This document shows positions 25,725 through 33,806 of a stretch of DNA of 46,941 nucleotides, piece by piece; the first letter of the stretch is position 1; the number at the start of each line of letters is the position of its first letter. The position numbers and the translations under genes were made by a program. Source of the stretch: Verrucomicrobiota bacterium (GTDB lineage: Bacteria > Verrucomicrobiota > Verrucomicrobiia > Verrucomicrobiales > Akkermansiaceae); assembly GCA_026397725.1 (NCBI GenBank), contig JAPLUI010000574.1:1-46941 (forward strand), in the 5' to 3' direction. The notes under the pieces are model-generated. The model saw only the letters and a program-made list of their open reading frames with translations, had not been told where the DNA came from and ran no database searches.

Positions 25725-26472
25725 AGGACCTACCAAAGAGTTCTATCAAATTCTTGCGATATTCGTCAACACCTTGCGCATCTTGAAAGTCAACAGGCAC
25801 AGGCGGTTCAAGTCTTTCCGCGAATGATATGAAGTCTGGGTGTGAGGGACCCCCATCGTTGACAATTGGACTATTTGGAATCCATATTCCGCACAAACTG
25901 CAGTCTTGATCGACTATACAACTAACACGTATTCTCGACCCGATGACAATTTTCAGCGTGGCGAACAGCCTTCGATCCAGATCTATAAGCATCCATCCGA
26001 CACCTGGTTGATCGAAACTAAGAGTGTACTTGAATTCATCACTTTCTTCTACAGTCCCGATCACGTCTATGACCCGAGTGCCGTTGGATTGCATCGGTGA
26101 TATCAATTCTTCCTTAATGGCCGCGCAAATCTCGTCCATCTGCTGAGGATAGATTGGTTTAATATAAAGAGGAAGACCCCTCTCTGTTACCGCATCTTCG
26201 TAGTGTCCGTAGACTGACACCATAAAGATTCTAGCAGATCTATTGACCTTCATGAGTTGGTCAGCAATTGCTAATCCACCTGGCTCCGATGACTTGTCAA
26301 CTATATCCAAAACTCCTGCTGTGTATAACTTGGAATTCACAGCCATAATGGCTGCGTTCGGATTATCGTAAGTATCTGCATCTATACCACGATCCCGCAG
26401 GTTCTTGGCCAAAGCATCCCGAAGAATTGCATTATCGTCAAAAACGATAACTCTTGGTGTGTCGATTCTCAT
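25714..26472 (-). CDS. Response-regulator receiver protein with unknown C-terminal domain
   Basis: A 252-aa protein. Residues 1-120 are a receiver domain: acidic pair D12-D13, predicted phospho-acceptor D56 (GVLDIVD), S86 (MVSVYG) and K105 (YIKPI). Residues of about 130-252 do not look like a helix-turn-helix DNA-binding domain. They are beta-strand-rich (TRVIDVIGTVEESDEFKYTL) with a cysteine cluster CIVDQDCSLC that might bind a metal. An output through protein contact rather than DNA is therefore likely. It follows the kinase gene by 38 bp and overlaps the MBL gene by 11 bp. Confidence 0.82.
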   Translation of the reverse strand: MRIDTPRVIVFDDNAILRDALAKNLRDRGIDADTYDNPNAAIMAVNSKLYTAGVLDIVDKSSEPGGLAIADQLMKVNRSARIFMVSVYGHYEDAVTERGLPLYIKPIYPQQMDEICAAIKEELISPMQSNGTRVIDVIGTVEESDEFKYTLSFDQPGVGWMLIDLDRRLFATLKIVIGSRIRVSCIVDQDCSLCGIWIPNSPIVNDGGPSHPDFISFAERLEPPVPVDFQDAQGVDEYRKNLIELFGRSYDT

Positions 26473-26510
26473 ATATTATGTTTCTGAATTTTGTTCCTCG
26501 TCAGGAATGG

Positions 26511-28931
26511 CTATTTTGTTAACCGTCCCGGCAAAATTACAAGGGCCTCAGTAAGCCCATTAGAGCACGTTAGATTAATTCGTCCGTGGTATCGATCTTG
26601 TATTAACTTCCGGATCCCAAACAGGCCGATTCCACAGCTCCGTTGGCTGGCTGATGCCCTGTTTGGGTTGGCTAATTCCCTACTTAAGAATCCCGAGTAT
26701 CCCAAGGTGAACAGTCTATTTCTGTCGTCTGCGGTTATTCCACACCCATTATCGATGACCCTGATTTGGACTTCATTACGACTTGCGACGTACGTTGCTT
26801 TAATCGCTATTCTGGGTGTCTCTGTGTTCTGAGTCGCTTTGATAGCATTACTGAGCAGGTTGTGAAGTGTAATTAGAAGTCCGCCTGAGGACATTCGAAC
26901 CTCCACAGGTTCTATTTCGACAACCAAGGAGTCCGAGCTACAACCTTTACGACGCAGAAACCTCGCTGATAAGGAACGAGTTACCTGGTTGACTACAGGT
27001 TGTAGAGCACTAAATGTCTCCGAGTCTTGGGCGTTTTTGTCCAAGGTGTCAGCGAAGCCCCGATACGTGTCTAACGTATTGAGGCAGACCACAGTACCTT
27101 TCTCAAGGTCGGAAAATTTAGATCTTTCTGCTGCCGTCAGACGCCCAGGTTCTCTGTTGATTTGTTCTATGAGAGTGTAAAACGACGCGAGGATAGTCTT
27201 TGCTTCATGGAGTGTAATGTGCGTGATCTCGTTAGAGAATGTATTCTTGCTGGCTGCCAGGAAGTCGTCGATACTGTGCTCTCGAAAAGCCGTGATTTCA
27301 GAACTGGCGATTAGAGCAGAGAAGAAAAATGCTAGTGTGGAAATGGAATTTGTGAACTCACTGGTGAGGGTCAGTTGAGGGTCGGAACATTCGACGCAAA
27401 GGAAGAAACCGGGAACTTGTTTTTGGAAGGGGAGCACCCGAGTCAAAATCGGGCTGCCGTCGCGAGTTAGAAGCCGTTGTATGGACAAATCGTTGCACCA
27501 ATCATCGGTGGCTCTTGGATGGAAAAGATCAGTCAGGGTCTTCGTCCACTTTGAGTGGTTATCGTCATCCGCTGGTTCCGTCCACTTTAGTTCGTACTCT
27601 AGGTCAGAGAGTGAGAGGCGCACAACGGCTGCCCGTGAAGCTCCCAAGCTTCTTGCGGATTCCAGCATGAGATGGAAAAGGTCAGTGATGCTTGAAGTTT
27701 GTTCGTCTAAGAATCCATCAAGGCTGTGAATTAGCTTGGCGAAGGTAGCATTTATACGTTCCCTCTCTCGCCGGCGCCAAGCGGCTGCTAATAGGTTGCT
27801 AAGGCTTGTCGCCAGTGCCTCTAGGTTATCAAGAGATTGCAGGTCGCCCTCTGTAAAGAGGTTGTCAATGTAGATTAACCCCACAAGGTGAGAGTCGATT
27901 GTGAGTGGTAACAATGCGAAAGGACCGGAACAACCGAACGGATTTGAGATAAATGGCTCGCTCATGCGGATTGGGAGCCGAATAGTTCCGCTCATCAAGA
28001 CAACGCACCTTGTATCTACGCATCTTGCCAAATGCACATCGCTGAGCGGATCGAAGTACAGGGGCTCCAGTTCGGAACGCTTATAGACGATCTTAGGGCT
28101 TAGAGTGTCCGGGTGATCGAGAATTTCTTCGATGATAGAAGGGATATTTTGCACCGCCGCAAGATCGGCAGCGTTAAGGGGAGCAATGCCTAGTTGTGCA
28201 CGAAACGTGCTGGTTTGCATGCCTCTTATGAACAAAAAGGCTCGGTTGTAAGCAAAGTTCTGTAGGACTGTGAGTATGCTAAGAATAACCAGGTAGTCCT
28301 GATCTGGGTTTTGCGTCCGGTCAAGGAGGCTTCGTGCTGCTAAGAGTGCTTCGTGCTGGCGTCTCTGGAGCTCAGCACCGCTGTGGAGTCTCGAGTTGGC
28401 AATGGACAGACCGGCATTACTGGCGACAATTCTGAGGTGCTTCTCGAATAGGGGCGTTAGACCCGGATCCATCGTACGAGGCAGGCTTGCGTGAATGATA
28501 GCCCGGACTTCGCCCGCCTTATCTCTGAGGGGGATGAAATAGATTGGGTCTGTGTACTCATACCTTGCTGCGGTCGGTGCATGGATTTTGAGAAAAATGG
28601 GGGACTCCTTATCCAACGGGTCAACGCGTACAATTTGCCGCTCCCAATAAACGTGCCAAAGAATGTCTTCATCTTCGGAACGTTTGAGTGACTGGAGCCG
28701 CCTTGTGTCCCCCACCAGCCCCTGTGGACAGTTTCCGGCGCAAATCTTGCCTTCGAACCAGACACCGTCGGTTCGGTGCATCAGGACAGCAAGCATGAGA
28801 AAGTCAAAGCGAAACAGGGAACTCATGATCTCCAGGGTCTTCAGAGCGACCTCGTGTGAGTCAAGACAACTGTGGAGATCCTCAATGGTTTCCAGTATTC
28901 GATTGGGGTCTTCGCGGTAAATTGGGAGCAT
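26511..28931 (-). CDS. GAF-domain sensor histidine kinase
   Basis: An 806-aa soluble kinase without membrane helices. The first 550 residues look like two or three GAF-type sensor modules (GPFALLPLTIDSHLVGLIYI near 340-360 is a clear GAF strand pattern). A helical part with ITHITLHEAKTILASFYTLI near 585-605 may be a dimerisation helix carrying the phosphorylated His, though the usual H-box is not obvious. The HATPase domain is complete: N box LHNLLSNAIKATQ at 689-701, G1 DNGCGI at 727-732, G2 GIGLFGI at about 768-774. Codon and base use are clearly AT-richer than the flanks. It is the first gene of a kinase-receiver-MBL operon and should sense a cytoplasmic signal. Confidence 0.88.
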   Translation of the reverse strand: MLPIYREDPNRILETIEDLHSCLDSHEVALKTLEIMSSLFRFDFLMLAVLMHRTDGVWFEGKICAGNCPQGLVGDTRRLQSLKRSEDEDILWHVYWERQIVRVDPLDKESPIFLKIHAPTAARYEYTDPIYFIPLRDKAGEVRAIIHASLPRTMDPGLTPLFEKHLRIVASNAGLSIANSRLHSGAELQRRQHEALLAARSLLDRTQNPDQDYLVILSILTVLQNFAYNRAFLFIRGMQTSTFRAQLGIAPLNAADLAAVQNIPSIIEEILDHPDTLSPKIVYKRSELEPLYFDPLSDVHLARCVDTRCVVLMSGTIRLPIRMSEPFISNPFGCSGPFALLPLTIDSHLVGLIYIDNLFTEGDLQSLDNLEALATSLSNLLAAAWRRRERERINATFAKLIHSLDGFLDEQTSSITDLFHLMLESARSLGASRAAVVRLSLSDLEYELKWTEPADDDNHSKWTKTLTDLFHPRATDDWCNDLSIQRLLTRDGSPILTRVLPFQKQVPGFFLCVECSDPQLTLTSEFTNSISTLAFFFSALIASSEITAFREHSIDDFLAASKNTFSNEITHITLHEAKTILASFYTLIEQINREPGRLTAAERSKFSDLEKGTVVCLNTLDTYRGFADTLDKNAQDSETFSALQPVVNQVTRSLSARFLRRKGCSSDSLVVEIEPVEVRMSSGGLLITLHNLLSNAIKATQNTETPRIAIKATYVASRNEVQIRVIDNGCGITADDRNRLFTLGYSGFLSRELANPNRASASQRSCGIGLFGIRKLIQDRYHGRINLTCSNGLTEALVILPGRLTK

Positions 28932-28956
28932 TGAGTGGGGGATTTGCTTGGCGTTG

Positions 28957-28984
28957 ATATTACCCGCCCACTGCGAACTGACAA
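28957..28984 (-). promoter_or_regulatory. Possible sigma70-type promoter of the kinase operon
   Basis: On the minus strand TTGTCA (28984-28979) is followed after 16 bp by TAATAT (28962-28957), 25 bp upstream of the kinase ATG. The match to the -35 consensus is five of six and to the -10 four of six. No good ribosome binding site is visible before the ATG. Confidence 0.35.
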
Positions 28985-29327
28985 GGAAAATTCTTCAAAT
29001 TCTTGAAAAACACTAGCCATCTTCTGAAAGCCTCCCCCGGTTGGCCGTGAAAACTATCTGGGTTATTTTCTGTTGACAGATCACACTGGCTCACCGGCAC
29101 TACAATATGGTTTATTCGCAGGGCGGCAATCATGGAATCGAACTCGAAATGCAGAAGCGGGGGTGGGTAGGGTGAGCCCATTGGGCCCGGCGGGCAGGGT
29201 GAGCGGCATGGGCGCGAAAATCTGCTCGCCTACCGGCATTTTCCACAGCACCGGCTGAACGACTCCGGTGCTGTGGAGGGTGCGCCATCACCGGCTGGAA
29301 GCCGGTGTCCGCGGCTGGAAGCCGCAA
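28985..29327. other. Intergenic region with palindromes next to prmA
   Basis: No gene seen. The left part is AT-rich and belongs to the island. The right part holds a 13-bp stem at 29242-29254 / 29265-29277 (ccacagcaccgg with ccggtgctgtgg). Two adjacent hairpins follow, caccggc-tggaa-gccggtg at 29289-29307 and gcggc-tggaa-gccgc at 29311-29325. The last two start just after the prmA stop and may end its transcript. Confidence 0.6.
29289..29325 (-). terminator. Tandem hairpins after prmA, possible terminator
   Basis: Two stems with the same tggaa loop (7 bp and 5 bp) lie 3-40 bp past the prmA stop on its strand. There is no long T run, so a REP-like element is an equal alternative. Confidence 0.4.
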
Positions 29328-30200
29328 CTACTGGTGGGCCTGTGCCGCCGCGATCAGATCCGTTAGGTGGCCGCCGCGGGCGGTGACCCATTGGCCCCTG
29401 CGGACGACCTGGGTGAAACCCAGCCCCTCGCCGGCGGCGGCGGTGAAGACATCCCAGGCCTGCGTCGCGAGAATCCCGGAAACAATCAGATCGCCGCCGC
29501 TGGCCACGGCCTTGGCAAGCACCGGCCAGGCCTGGATCAACACGGTGGAAAACAAATTGGCCACGACCACGGTGTAGCCCGCCTTGCGCGGTTTCCATTT
29601 CAGGACATCCTGCTGCTTCACGTCGATGCCGCCGGTGCCATTGCGCCCGACATTGCGGATGGCCACCTCGACGGCGAACGGATCGAAGTCACAGGCCAAC
29701 GTCGGTCCCGAGCCGAGCTTGCGGGCGGCGATCGCCAACACGCCCGTGCCGGTGCCCAAATCCGCCATCGACCAGTGGGTCCCGCGGCGTGCCTTGGCCA
29801 CATCGACGAGCAAGCGCAGGCAGGACGAGGTGGTCGCGTGGTCGCCGGTGCCAAAGGCCATCTCCGGCGGAATCATGATGATTTGCCGCTGCGGATGCCG
29901 CTGCCTGATGAGCGCCAGTTCCTTGGGCCGGACTTCCGGGGTGAGCAGCAAGGCATCACGCACTTTCACGGGACGCGGCGGTGCCACCGGCCTGGTCCAC
30001 TCGGCGCTGGCCAGCATGCGGATGCTCCCACCAAACTGCCCCACAACTTTCTCCGCCGCCGTTTTCGACTCGCAGAACAGGCGCAGGCGAATGGATTTGC
30101 CGCCCTTGATGATCTCAATGACCAGATTCGGGTTGCCCGCAAAGCGTTCCTCCCAGGCATCCATCCATTTTGCACCGGAAAGTTTGGACCAGACGAACAT
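29328..30200 (-). CDS. prmA: Ribosomal protein L11 methyltransferase
   Basis: A 290-aa SAM-dependent methyltransferase that trimethylates ribosomal protein L11 in the cytoplasm. EMAFGTGDHATTSSCLRLL from residue 113 is the family signature around FGTGDHATT. DLGTGTGVLAIAARKLG at 147-163 is the SAM-binding motif I. VVVANLFSTVL near 210-220 corresponds to the active-site N-[IL] motif. The N-terminal substrate-recognition domain is somewhat divergent, but the length is normal. It stands between tandem hairpins and tRNA-Gly, all on the minus strand. Confidence 0.93.
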   Translation of the reverse strand: MFVWSKLSGAKWMDAWEERFAGNPNLVIEIIKGGKSIRLRLFCESKTAAEKVVGQFGGSIRMLASAEWTRPVAPPRPVKVRDALLLTPEVRPKELALIRQRHPQRQIIMIPPEMAFGTGDHATTSSCLRLLVDVAKARRGTHWSMADLGTGTGVLAIAARKLGSGPTLACDFDPFAVEVAIRNVGRNGTGGIDVKQQDVLKWKPRKAGYTVVVANLFSTVLIQAWPVLAKAVASGGDLIVSGILATQAWDVFTAAAGEGLGFTQVVRRGQWVTARGGHLTDLIAAAQAHQ

Positions 30201-30216
30201 GAGAAATGAAAAAAAA

Positions 30217-30291
30217 TGGAGCGGGCGATGAGATTCGAACTCACGACATCCACCTTGGCAAGGTGGCGCTCTACCACTGAGCTACGCCCGC
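30217..30291 (-). tRNA. tRNA-Gly (anticodon GCC)
   Basis: On the minus strand the gene begins gcgggcgtagctcagt and ends with the T arm gagttcgaatctc, the acceptor cgcccgc, discriminator T and an encoded CCA. The acceptor stem of 7 bp pairs perfectly, and the anticodon loop cttgccaag gives GCC. Length is 75 nt with CCA. It lies 16 bp upstream of prmA and could share its transcript. Confidence 0.97.
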
Positions 30292-30403
30292 GTCGCTGAA
30301 CGCGTGCGGAGGTTCTACAGCGATCCCGCCGACACGCAAGCCAAATTTCGAAAAAATTTTTCCGTGTGAATTTGTTGCCGCCGGGTATTGCTGTCGGCGT
30401 GCC

Positions 30404-31192
30404 ATGTTTGACCGACTCGCCGAAATCATCGCCACCAAGCATTTGGAAGTCGCCGCCCTGCTGCCGCGGGCCGCACTCCTCCGTGCCGCCGCCCTGCTGC
30501 GCAACGACTTCCGCGGCTTCCGCAGTGCCCTGGACCGCGGCCCCGGCCGCCTCGGCGTGATCGCCGAAGTCAAGAAAGCCTCGCCCTCGGTCGGCCTGAT
30601 CGACCCGAATTTCGACCCGCTCCGCCAAGCCGCCCGCTACTTTGAAGGCGGCGCCTCCTGCCTCTCCATCCTCACCGACGAAAAATTCTTTCAGGGCTCG
30701 CTCGGCTACCTGGCGAAAATCGCCGGGATGTCCCCGGTGCCGCTGTTGCGGAAGGATTTCACGATTCATGAGGTCCAGATTCACGAGGCGGTGATTGCGG
30801 GGGCTGACGCCGTCCTGCTCATCGTCGCCGCGCTGGACGACGCCACGCTGCGACGGCTTTACGATGAGGCCAAATCCTTCCAACTCGACGTGCTCGTGGA
30901 AGTCCACGACCTGGCGGAAATGGAGCGTGCCCTCGAACTCGGCGCCGACTTGATCGGCGTCAACAACCGCAATCTGAAAACCTTCGCGGTCGATCTGGCG
31001 ACCACCGAGCGCCTCGCCGAAGAAGTGCCCGACGAGGTCCTGCTGGTTTCCGAGAGCGGCATCAAGTCCCCTGCCGATGCCCGCCGCGTGCTCGCCGCCG
31101 GGGCCAACGCCGTGCTCATCGGCGAAGCGCTCATGCGGGCGCTCGATCCGTCCCGCGAGATCGAGGCGTATCTGGCAATAGTTTCTCCTTGA
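30404..31192 (+). CDS. trpC: Indole-3-glycerol-phosphate synthase
   Basis: A 262-aa TIM-barrel enzyme of tryptophan synthesis that closes the indole ring from carboxyphenylamino-deoxyribulose phosphate. GVIAEVKKASPSVG at 51-64 holds catalytic E55 and K57. VPLLRKDFTIHEVQI from 112 carries the catalytic Lys of LRKDF. GVNNRNLKTF and LLVSESGI near 185-225 are the phosphate- and substrate-binding motifs. Length is normal. No other trp gene is next to it, so the pathway genes are dispersed; the GatB/YqeY gene follows closely. Confidence 0.95.
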   Translation: MFDRLAEIIATKHLEVAALLPRAALLRAAALLRNDFRGFRSALDRGPGRLGVIAEVKKASPSVGLIDPNFDPLRQAARYFEGGASCLSILTDEKFFQGSLGYLAKIAGMSPVPLLRKDFTIHEVQIHEAVIAGADAVLLIVAALDDATLRRLYDEAKSFQLDVLVEVHDLAEMERALELGADLIGVNNRNLKTFAVDLATTERLAEEVPDEVLLVSESGIKSPADARRVLAAGANAVLIGEALMRALDPSREIEAYLAIVSP

Positions 31193-31222
31193 GAATCACC
31201 GGACTTGGCGCAAACTCAGGGC

Positions 31223-31678
31223 ATGTCAGACATTTCCACGCAACTTCAGGAGGACCTCAAAACCGCCATGCGGGCCAAGGACACCACCGCTCTCAATGCC
31301 TTGCGGGCCTTGAAAACGGCACTCACCAACGCCGCCATCGAAAAAGGCGGCTTGGGGACGGCCCTGGACCCCGGCGAAATCGTCGCGGTGGTTAGAAAAC
31401 AGGTCAAACAGCGGCACGATTCGCTCGCCGCCTTCGCCGCCAACAACCGCCCCGAACTCGCCGCCACCGAGCAAGCCGAAATCACCGTGCTGGAACGCTA
31501 CCTGCCCGCCGCCTTGACCGCCGGGGAACTCGAGCAACTGATTGCCGATGCCATCGCCGAAACCGGGGCCACCTCCAAGGCCGACCTCGGCAAGGTCATC
31601 AAGCTGGCCCAGGACAAGGCCGCCGGCCGCGCCGATGGCAAAACCCTCTCTCAAGCCGTGATGAAGAGACTGGCGTGA
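31223..31678 (+). CDS. GatB/YqeY domain protein
   Basis: A 151-aa protein starting MSDISTQLQEDLKTAMRAKD; an upstream start at 31205 would add six residues. The pattern of an N-terminal helical part (ALNALRALKTALTNAAIEK) then ITVLERYLPAALTAGEL and GKVIKLAQDKAAGRADG is that of YqeY-like proteins, related to the tail domain of the GatB amidotransferase subunit. That tail binds tRNA; the free-standing protein has no established role. It starts 30 bp after trpC, probably one transcript. Confidence 0.9.
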   Translation: MSDISTQLQEDLKTAMRAKDTTALNALRALKTALTNAAIEKGGLGTALDPGEIVAVVRKQVKQRHDSLAAFAANNRPELAATEQAEITVLERYLPAALTAGELEQLIADAIAETGATSKADLGKVIKLAQDKAAGRADGKTLSQAVMKRLA

Positions 31679-31716
31679 TCGAAGATCGTGGCTAGCAGAT
31701 TGCGGATAGAAGATCA

Positions 31717-31822
31717 TCCACCATCCGCCATCCGCCATCCGCCATACGCCATCCGCCATCCCCCATCCCCTATCCACCATCCCATATCTTCCATCCACCA
31801 TCCACCATCCCCCATCCCCCCA
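31717..31822. repeat. Heptanucleotide tandem repeat, about 14 copies
   Basis: The run is built from the 7-bp unit ccatccg and variants (ccatccc, ccatcca, ccatacg), in an almost unbroken array that ends at the start codon of the next gene. Since 7 is not a multiple of three the array opens frames only on the minus strand, giving repetitive W-R-M-A-D-G-type text that is not a real gene. It replaces a normal leader and ribosome binding site for the gene at 31822. Confidence 0.9.
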
Positions 31823-32766
31823 TGAAAATTCCCGCTCCTCTGTTCATCCTGCTCGCCCTGCCCCACCTGATGGCCGACGAGGCACCGACCTTGAAACTCA
31901 TCGCGGAGGTCAAGGGTTTTGCCAGTCCCGAGAGCATCGCCTGGGACGGCACCCACTACTATGTTTCCAACGTCGGCAAGGAACTCAAGCCCACCGCCAA
32001 AGACGGCGATGGCTTCATCAGCCGCATGGATGCCAAAGGCGACCACCTCGAACTCAATTTCATCGACAAACTCAACGCCCCCAAGGGGATGGTCGTGGTG
32101 GGGAAAACCCTGTATGTCTGCGATGTGGACGTTCTGTTAGGCTTCGACCTCGACAGCAAGGAGAAGACGGTGGAAATCTCCCTGGCCAAGGACGGCGTGC
32201 AACTCCTCAACGACGTCTGCGCCGCCAGCGCCGGCAAACTGCTGGTTTCCGCCACCGACAAGAACAAAGTGTATGTGGTCGATACGGAGCAGAAGACCTT
32301 CGCCGAGATCGGCTTTGACAAAGCTCCCAGCGGGCCTAACGGCTTGCTGTATGCCAAGGGTGACGATGGGGCCTATTTGATCCTGGTGGAGTGGGGCCGC
32401 GACAACCAACCCAATGGCAATCTGAAGGGCTACCGACTCGACAGAACCTTGCTCAAGGCAACCTACGAAGCCGCCCCGGAGGGCTTCCCCGTGAAGGACG
32501 GCTATCTGGACGGAATCGCGGTGCTTTGCGATGACCAAGGGGAACCGCAAAGCCTGCTGTATTCCGACTGGGTCGCCCTCAAGCCGGAAGGGAAGCTCTT
32601 TTGGGTCGGCATGGACGACCCGATCATCCGCACCGAGCTGACCATTCCCAAAGGACCGCCCGGCGGACCTGCGGATTTTTTCCTTGAGGCAAAAAGCGCC
32701 GTGCTCGCCCTGCCCTGCATGCTGGAGGGGCGCGTGCTGCTGTTGCAGTTGGCCCCGCACGAATAG
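31822..32766 (+). CDS. Exported SMP-30/gluconolactonase-like beta-propeller protein
   Basis: A 314-aa protein with a short signal peptide (MKIPAPLFILLALPHLMA). Repeated beta-propeller blades follow: FASPESIAWDGTHYYVSN, GMVVVGKTLYVCDVDVLLGF, then APSGPNGLLYAKGDDG. These fit SMP-30/NHL-type propellers, some of which hydrolyse lactones with a bound Ca ion. The metal ligands E, N, N/D of true SMP-30 enzymes cannot be placed with certainty. It probably acts in the periplasm. Its leader is the tandem heptamer array. Confidence 0.75.
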   Translation: MKIPAPLFILLALPHLMADEAPTLKLIAEVKGFASPESIAWDGTHYYVSNVGKELKPTAKDGDGFISRMDAKGDHLELNFIDKLNAPKGMVVVGKTLYVCDVDVLLGFDLDSKEKTVEISLAKDGVQLLNDVCAASAGKLLVSATDKNKVYVVDTEQKTFAEIGFDKAPSGPNGLLYAKGDDGAYLILVEWGRDNQPNGNLKGYRLDRTLLKATYEAAPEGFPVKDGYLDGIAVLCDDQGEPQSLLYSDWVALKPEGKLFWVGMDDPIIRTELTIPKGPPGGPADFFLEAKSAVLALPCMLEGRVLLLQLAPHE

Positions 32767-32895
32767 CATGCCATGCGTCGCGCGGGCATGCCCAACCGGC
32801 GGTTTGCGACGCCAAATCAAGCCTTGCATCCGCAGGATTTTCCGCTTGGATGCTCGCCCCCGCAGGTTGCCACCGCCAGCCGGCCCCGCCCTCAC

Positions 32896-33798
32896 ATGAA
32901 CCGCAGCTCCCTCACCCGCTTTGCCTGGATCTCGATTGCCGCGGCAGTCGTTACGATCGGGTTGAAAACCGCCGCCTACTATCTGACCGGGTCGGTGGGA
33001 TTGTTGTCAGACGCGCTTGAATCGCTGGTGAATCTGGTGGGCGGCATCATGGCACTGGCGATGTTGACGATCGCGGCCCGGCCCGCCGATGAAGATCACG
33101 CTTATGGCCACAGCAAGGCGGAGTACTTTTCCAGCGGCGTGGAAGGCACGCTGATTCTGGTGGCGGCGCTGAGCATCGCCCTTGCGGCGGTGCCGCGCTT
33201 GTTTCAGCCGCAGGAACTCCAACGGGTGGGCGCGGGCCTGGCCGTCTCGGTGGTGTCAGCCATGGTCAACCTCGGGGTGGCCCTGCTGCTGCTGCGGGTG
33301 GGCAAAAAACACCACTCCATCACGTTGGAAGCCAATGCACACCACCTGCTTACCGATGTGTGGACGTCGGTAGGCGTGCTGGTCGGCGTGGGCGCGGTGG
33401 TTCTAACCCATTGGCTGTGGCTCGATCCGGTGGTGGCCCTGCTGGTGGCAGCCAACATCGTCTGGACCGGCACGCGCATCGTCTGGCGCTCGATCGCCGG
33501 CCTGATGGATCTGGTGCTGCCCCAGGAAGACCTGGCCACCGTCCGCCAGGTGCTGGAGACCTACAAGACCGCTGAGCTGCAATTCCACGCCTTGCGCACC
33601 CGCCAAGCCGGAGCGCGGAAGTTCGTGTCGATGCACGTCCTGGTTCCCGGCACCTGGACCGTTCAGCACGGCCATGAACTGTTGGAACGGATCGAGAAAG
33701 ACCTCCGCGCGGCCCTGCCTAACAGCACCATCTTCACCCATCTGGAGTCACTCGACGACCCGGCCTCGTGGGACGATCAGGTCTTGGACCGGGCGTGA
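32896..33798 (+). CDS. Cation diffusion facilitator family transporter
   Basis: A 300-aa inner-membrane metal/proton antiporter. I start at the ATG at 32896 (MNRSSLTRFAWISIAAAVVT), since the 41 residues upstream have no family character. Hydrophobic segments near 8-27, 45-62, 81-100, 109-132 and 150-185 fit six helices. LLSDALESL near 35 and HHLLTDVWTS near 145 are the two metal-binding D-x-x-x-D/H-x-x-x-D-like motifs. DEDHAYGHSKAEYFSS lies between. A cytoplasmic C-terminal domain with HALRTRQAGARKFVSMHVLV completes it. Likely substrates are Zn, Fe or Mn. No regulator is next to it. Confidence 0.92.
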   Translation: MNRSSLTRFAWISIAAAVVTIGLKTAAYYLTGSVGLLSDALESLVNLVGGIMALAMLTIAARPADEDHAYGHSKAEYFSSGVEGTLILVAALSIALAAVPRLFQPQELQRVGAGLAVSVVSAMVNLGVALLLLRVGKKHHSITLEANAHHLLTDVWTSVGVLVGVGAVVLTHWLWLDPVVALLVAANIVWTGTRIVWRSIAGLMDLVLPQEDLATVRQVLETYKTAELQFHALRTRQAGARKFVSMHVLVPGTWTVQHGHELLERIEKDLRAALPNSTIFTHLESLDDPASWDDQVLDRA

Positions 33799-33806
33799 AC
33801 CGGCAA

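Noticed and set aside
30217..30291. tRNA-Gly as integration site for the neighbouring low-GC island
   Set aside because: The island ends near 29130, with prmA between; no duplicate of the tRNA 3' end is seen near either island edge.
31226..32046. Minus-strand frames rich in W-R-M-A-D-G repeats
   Set aside because: They arise from the heptamer array read in three frames and from the antisense of the YqeY-like and propeller genes.
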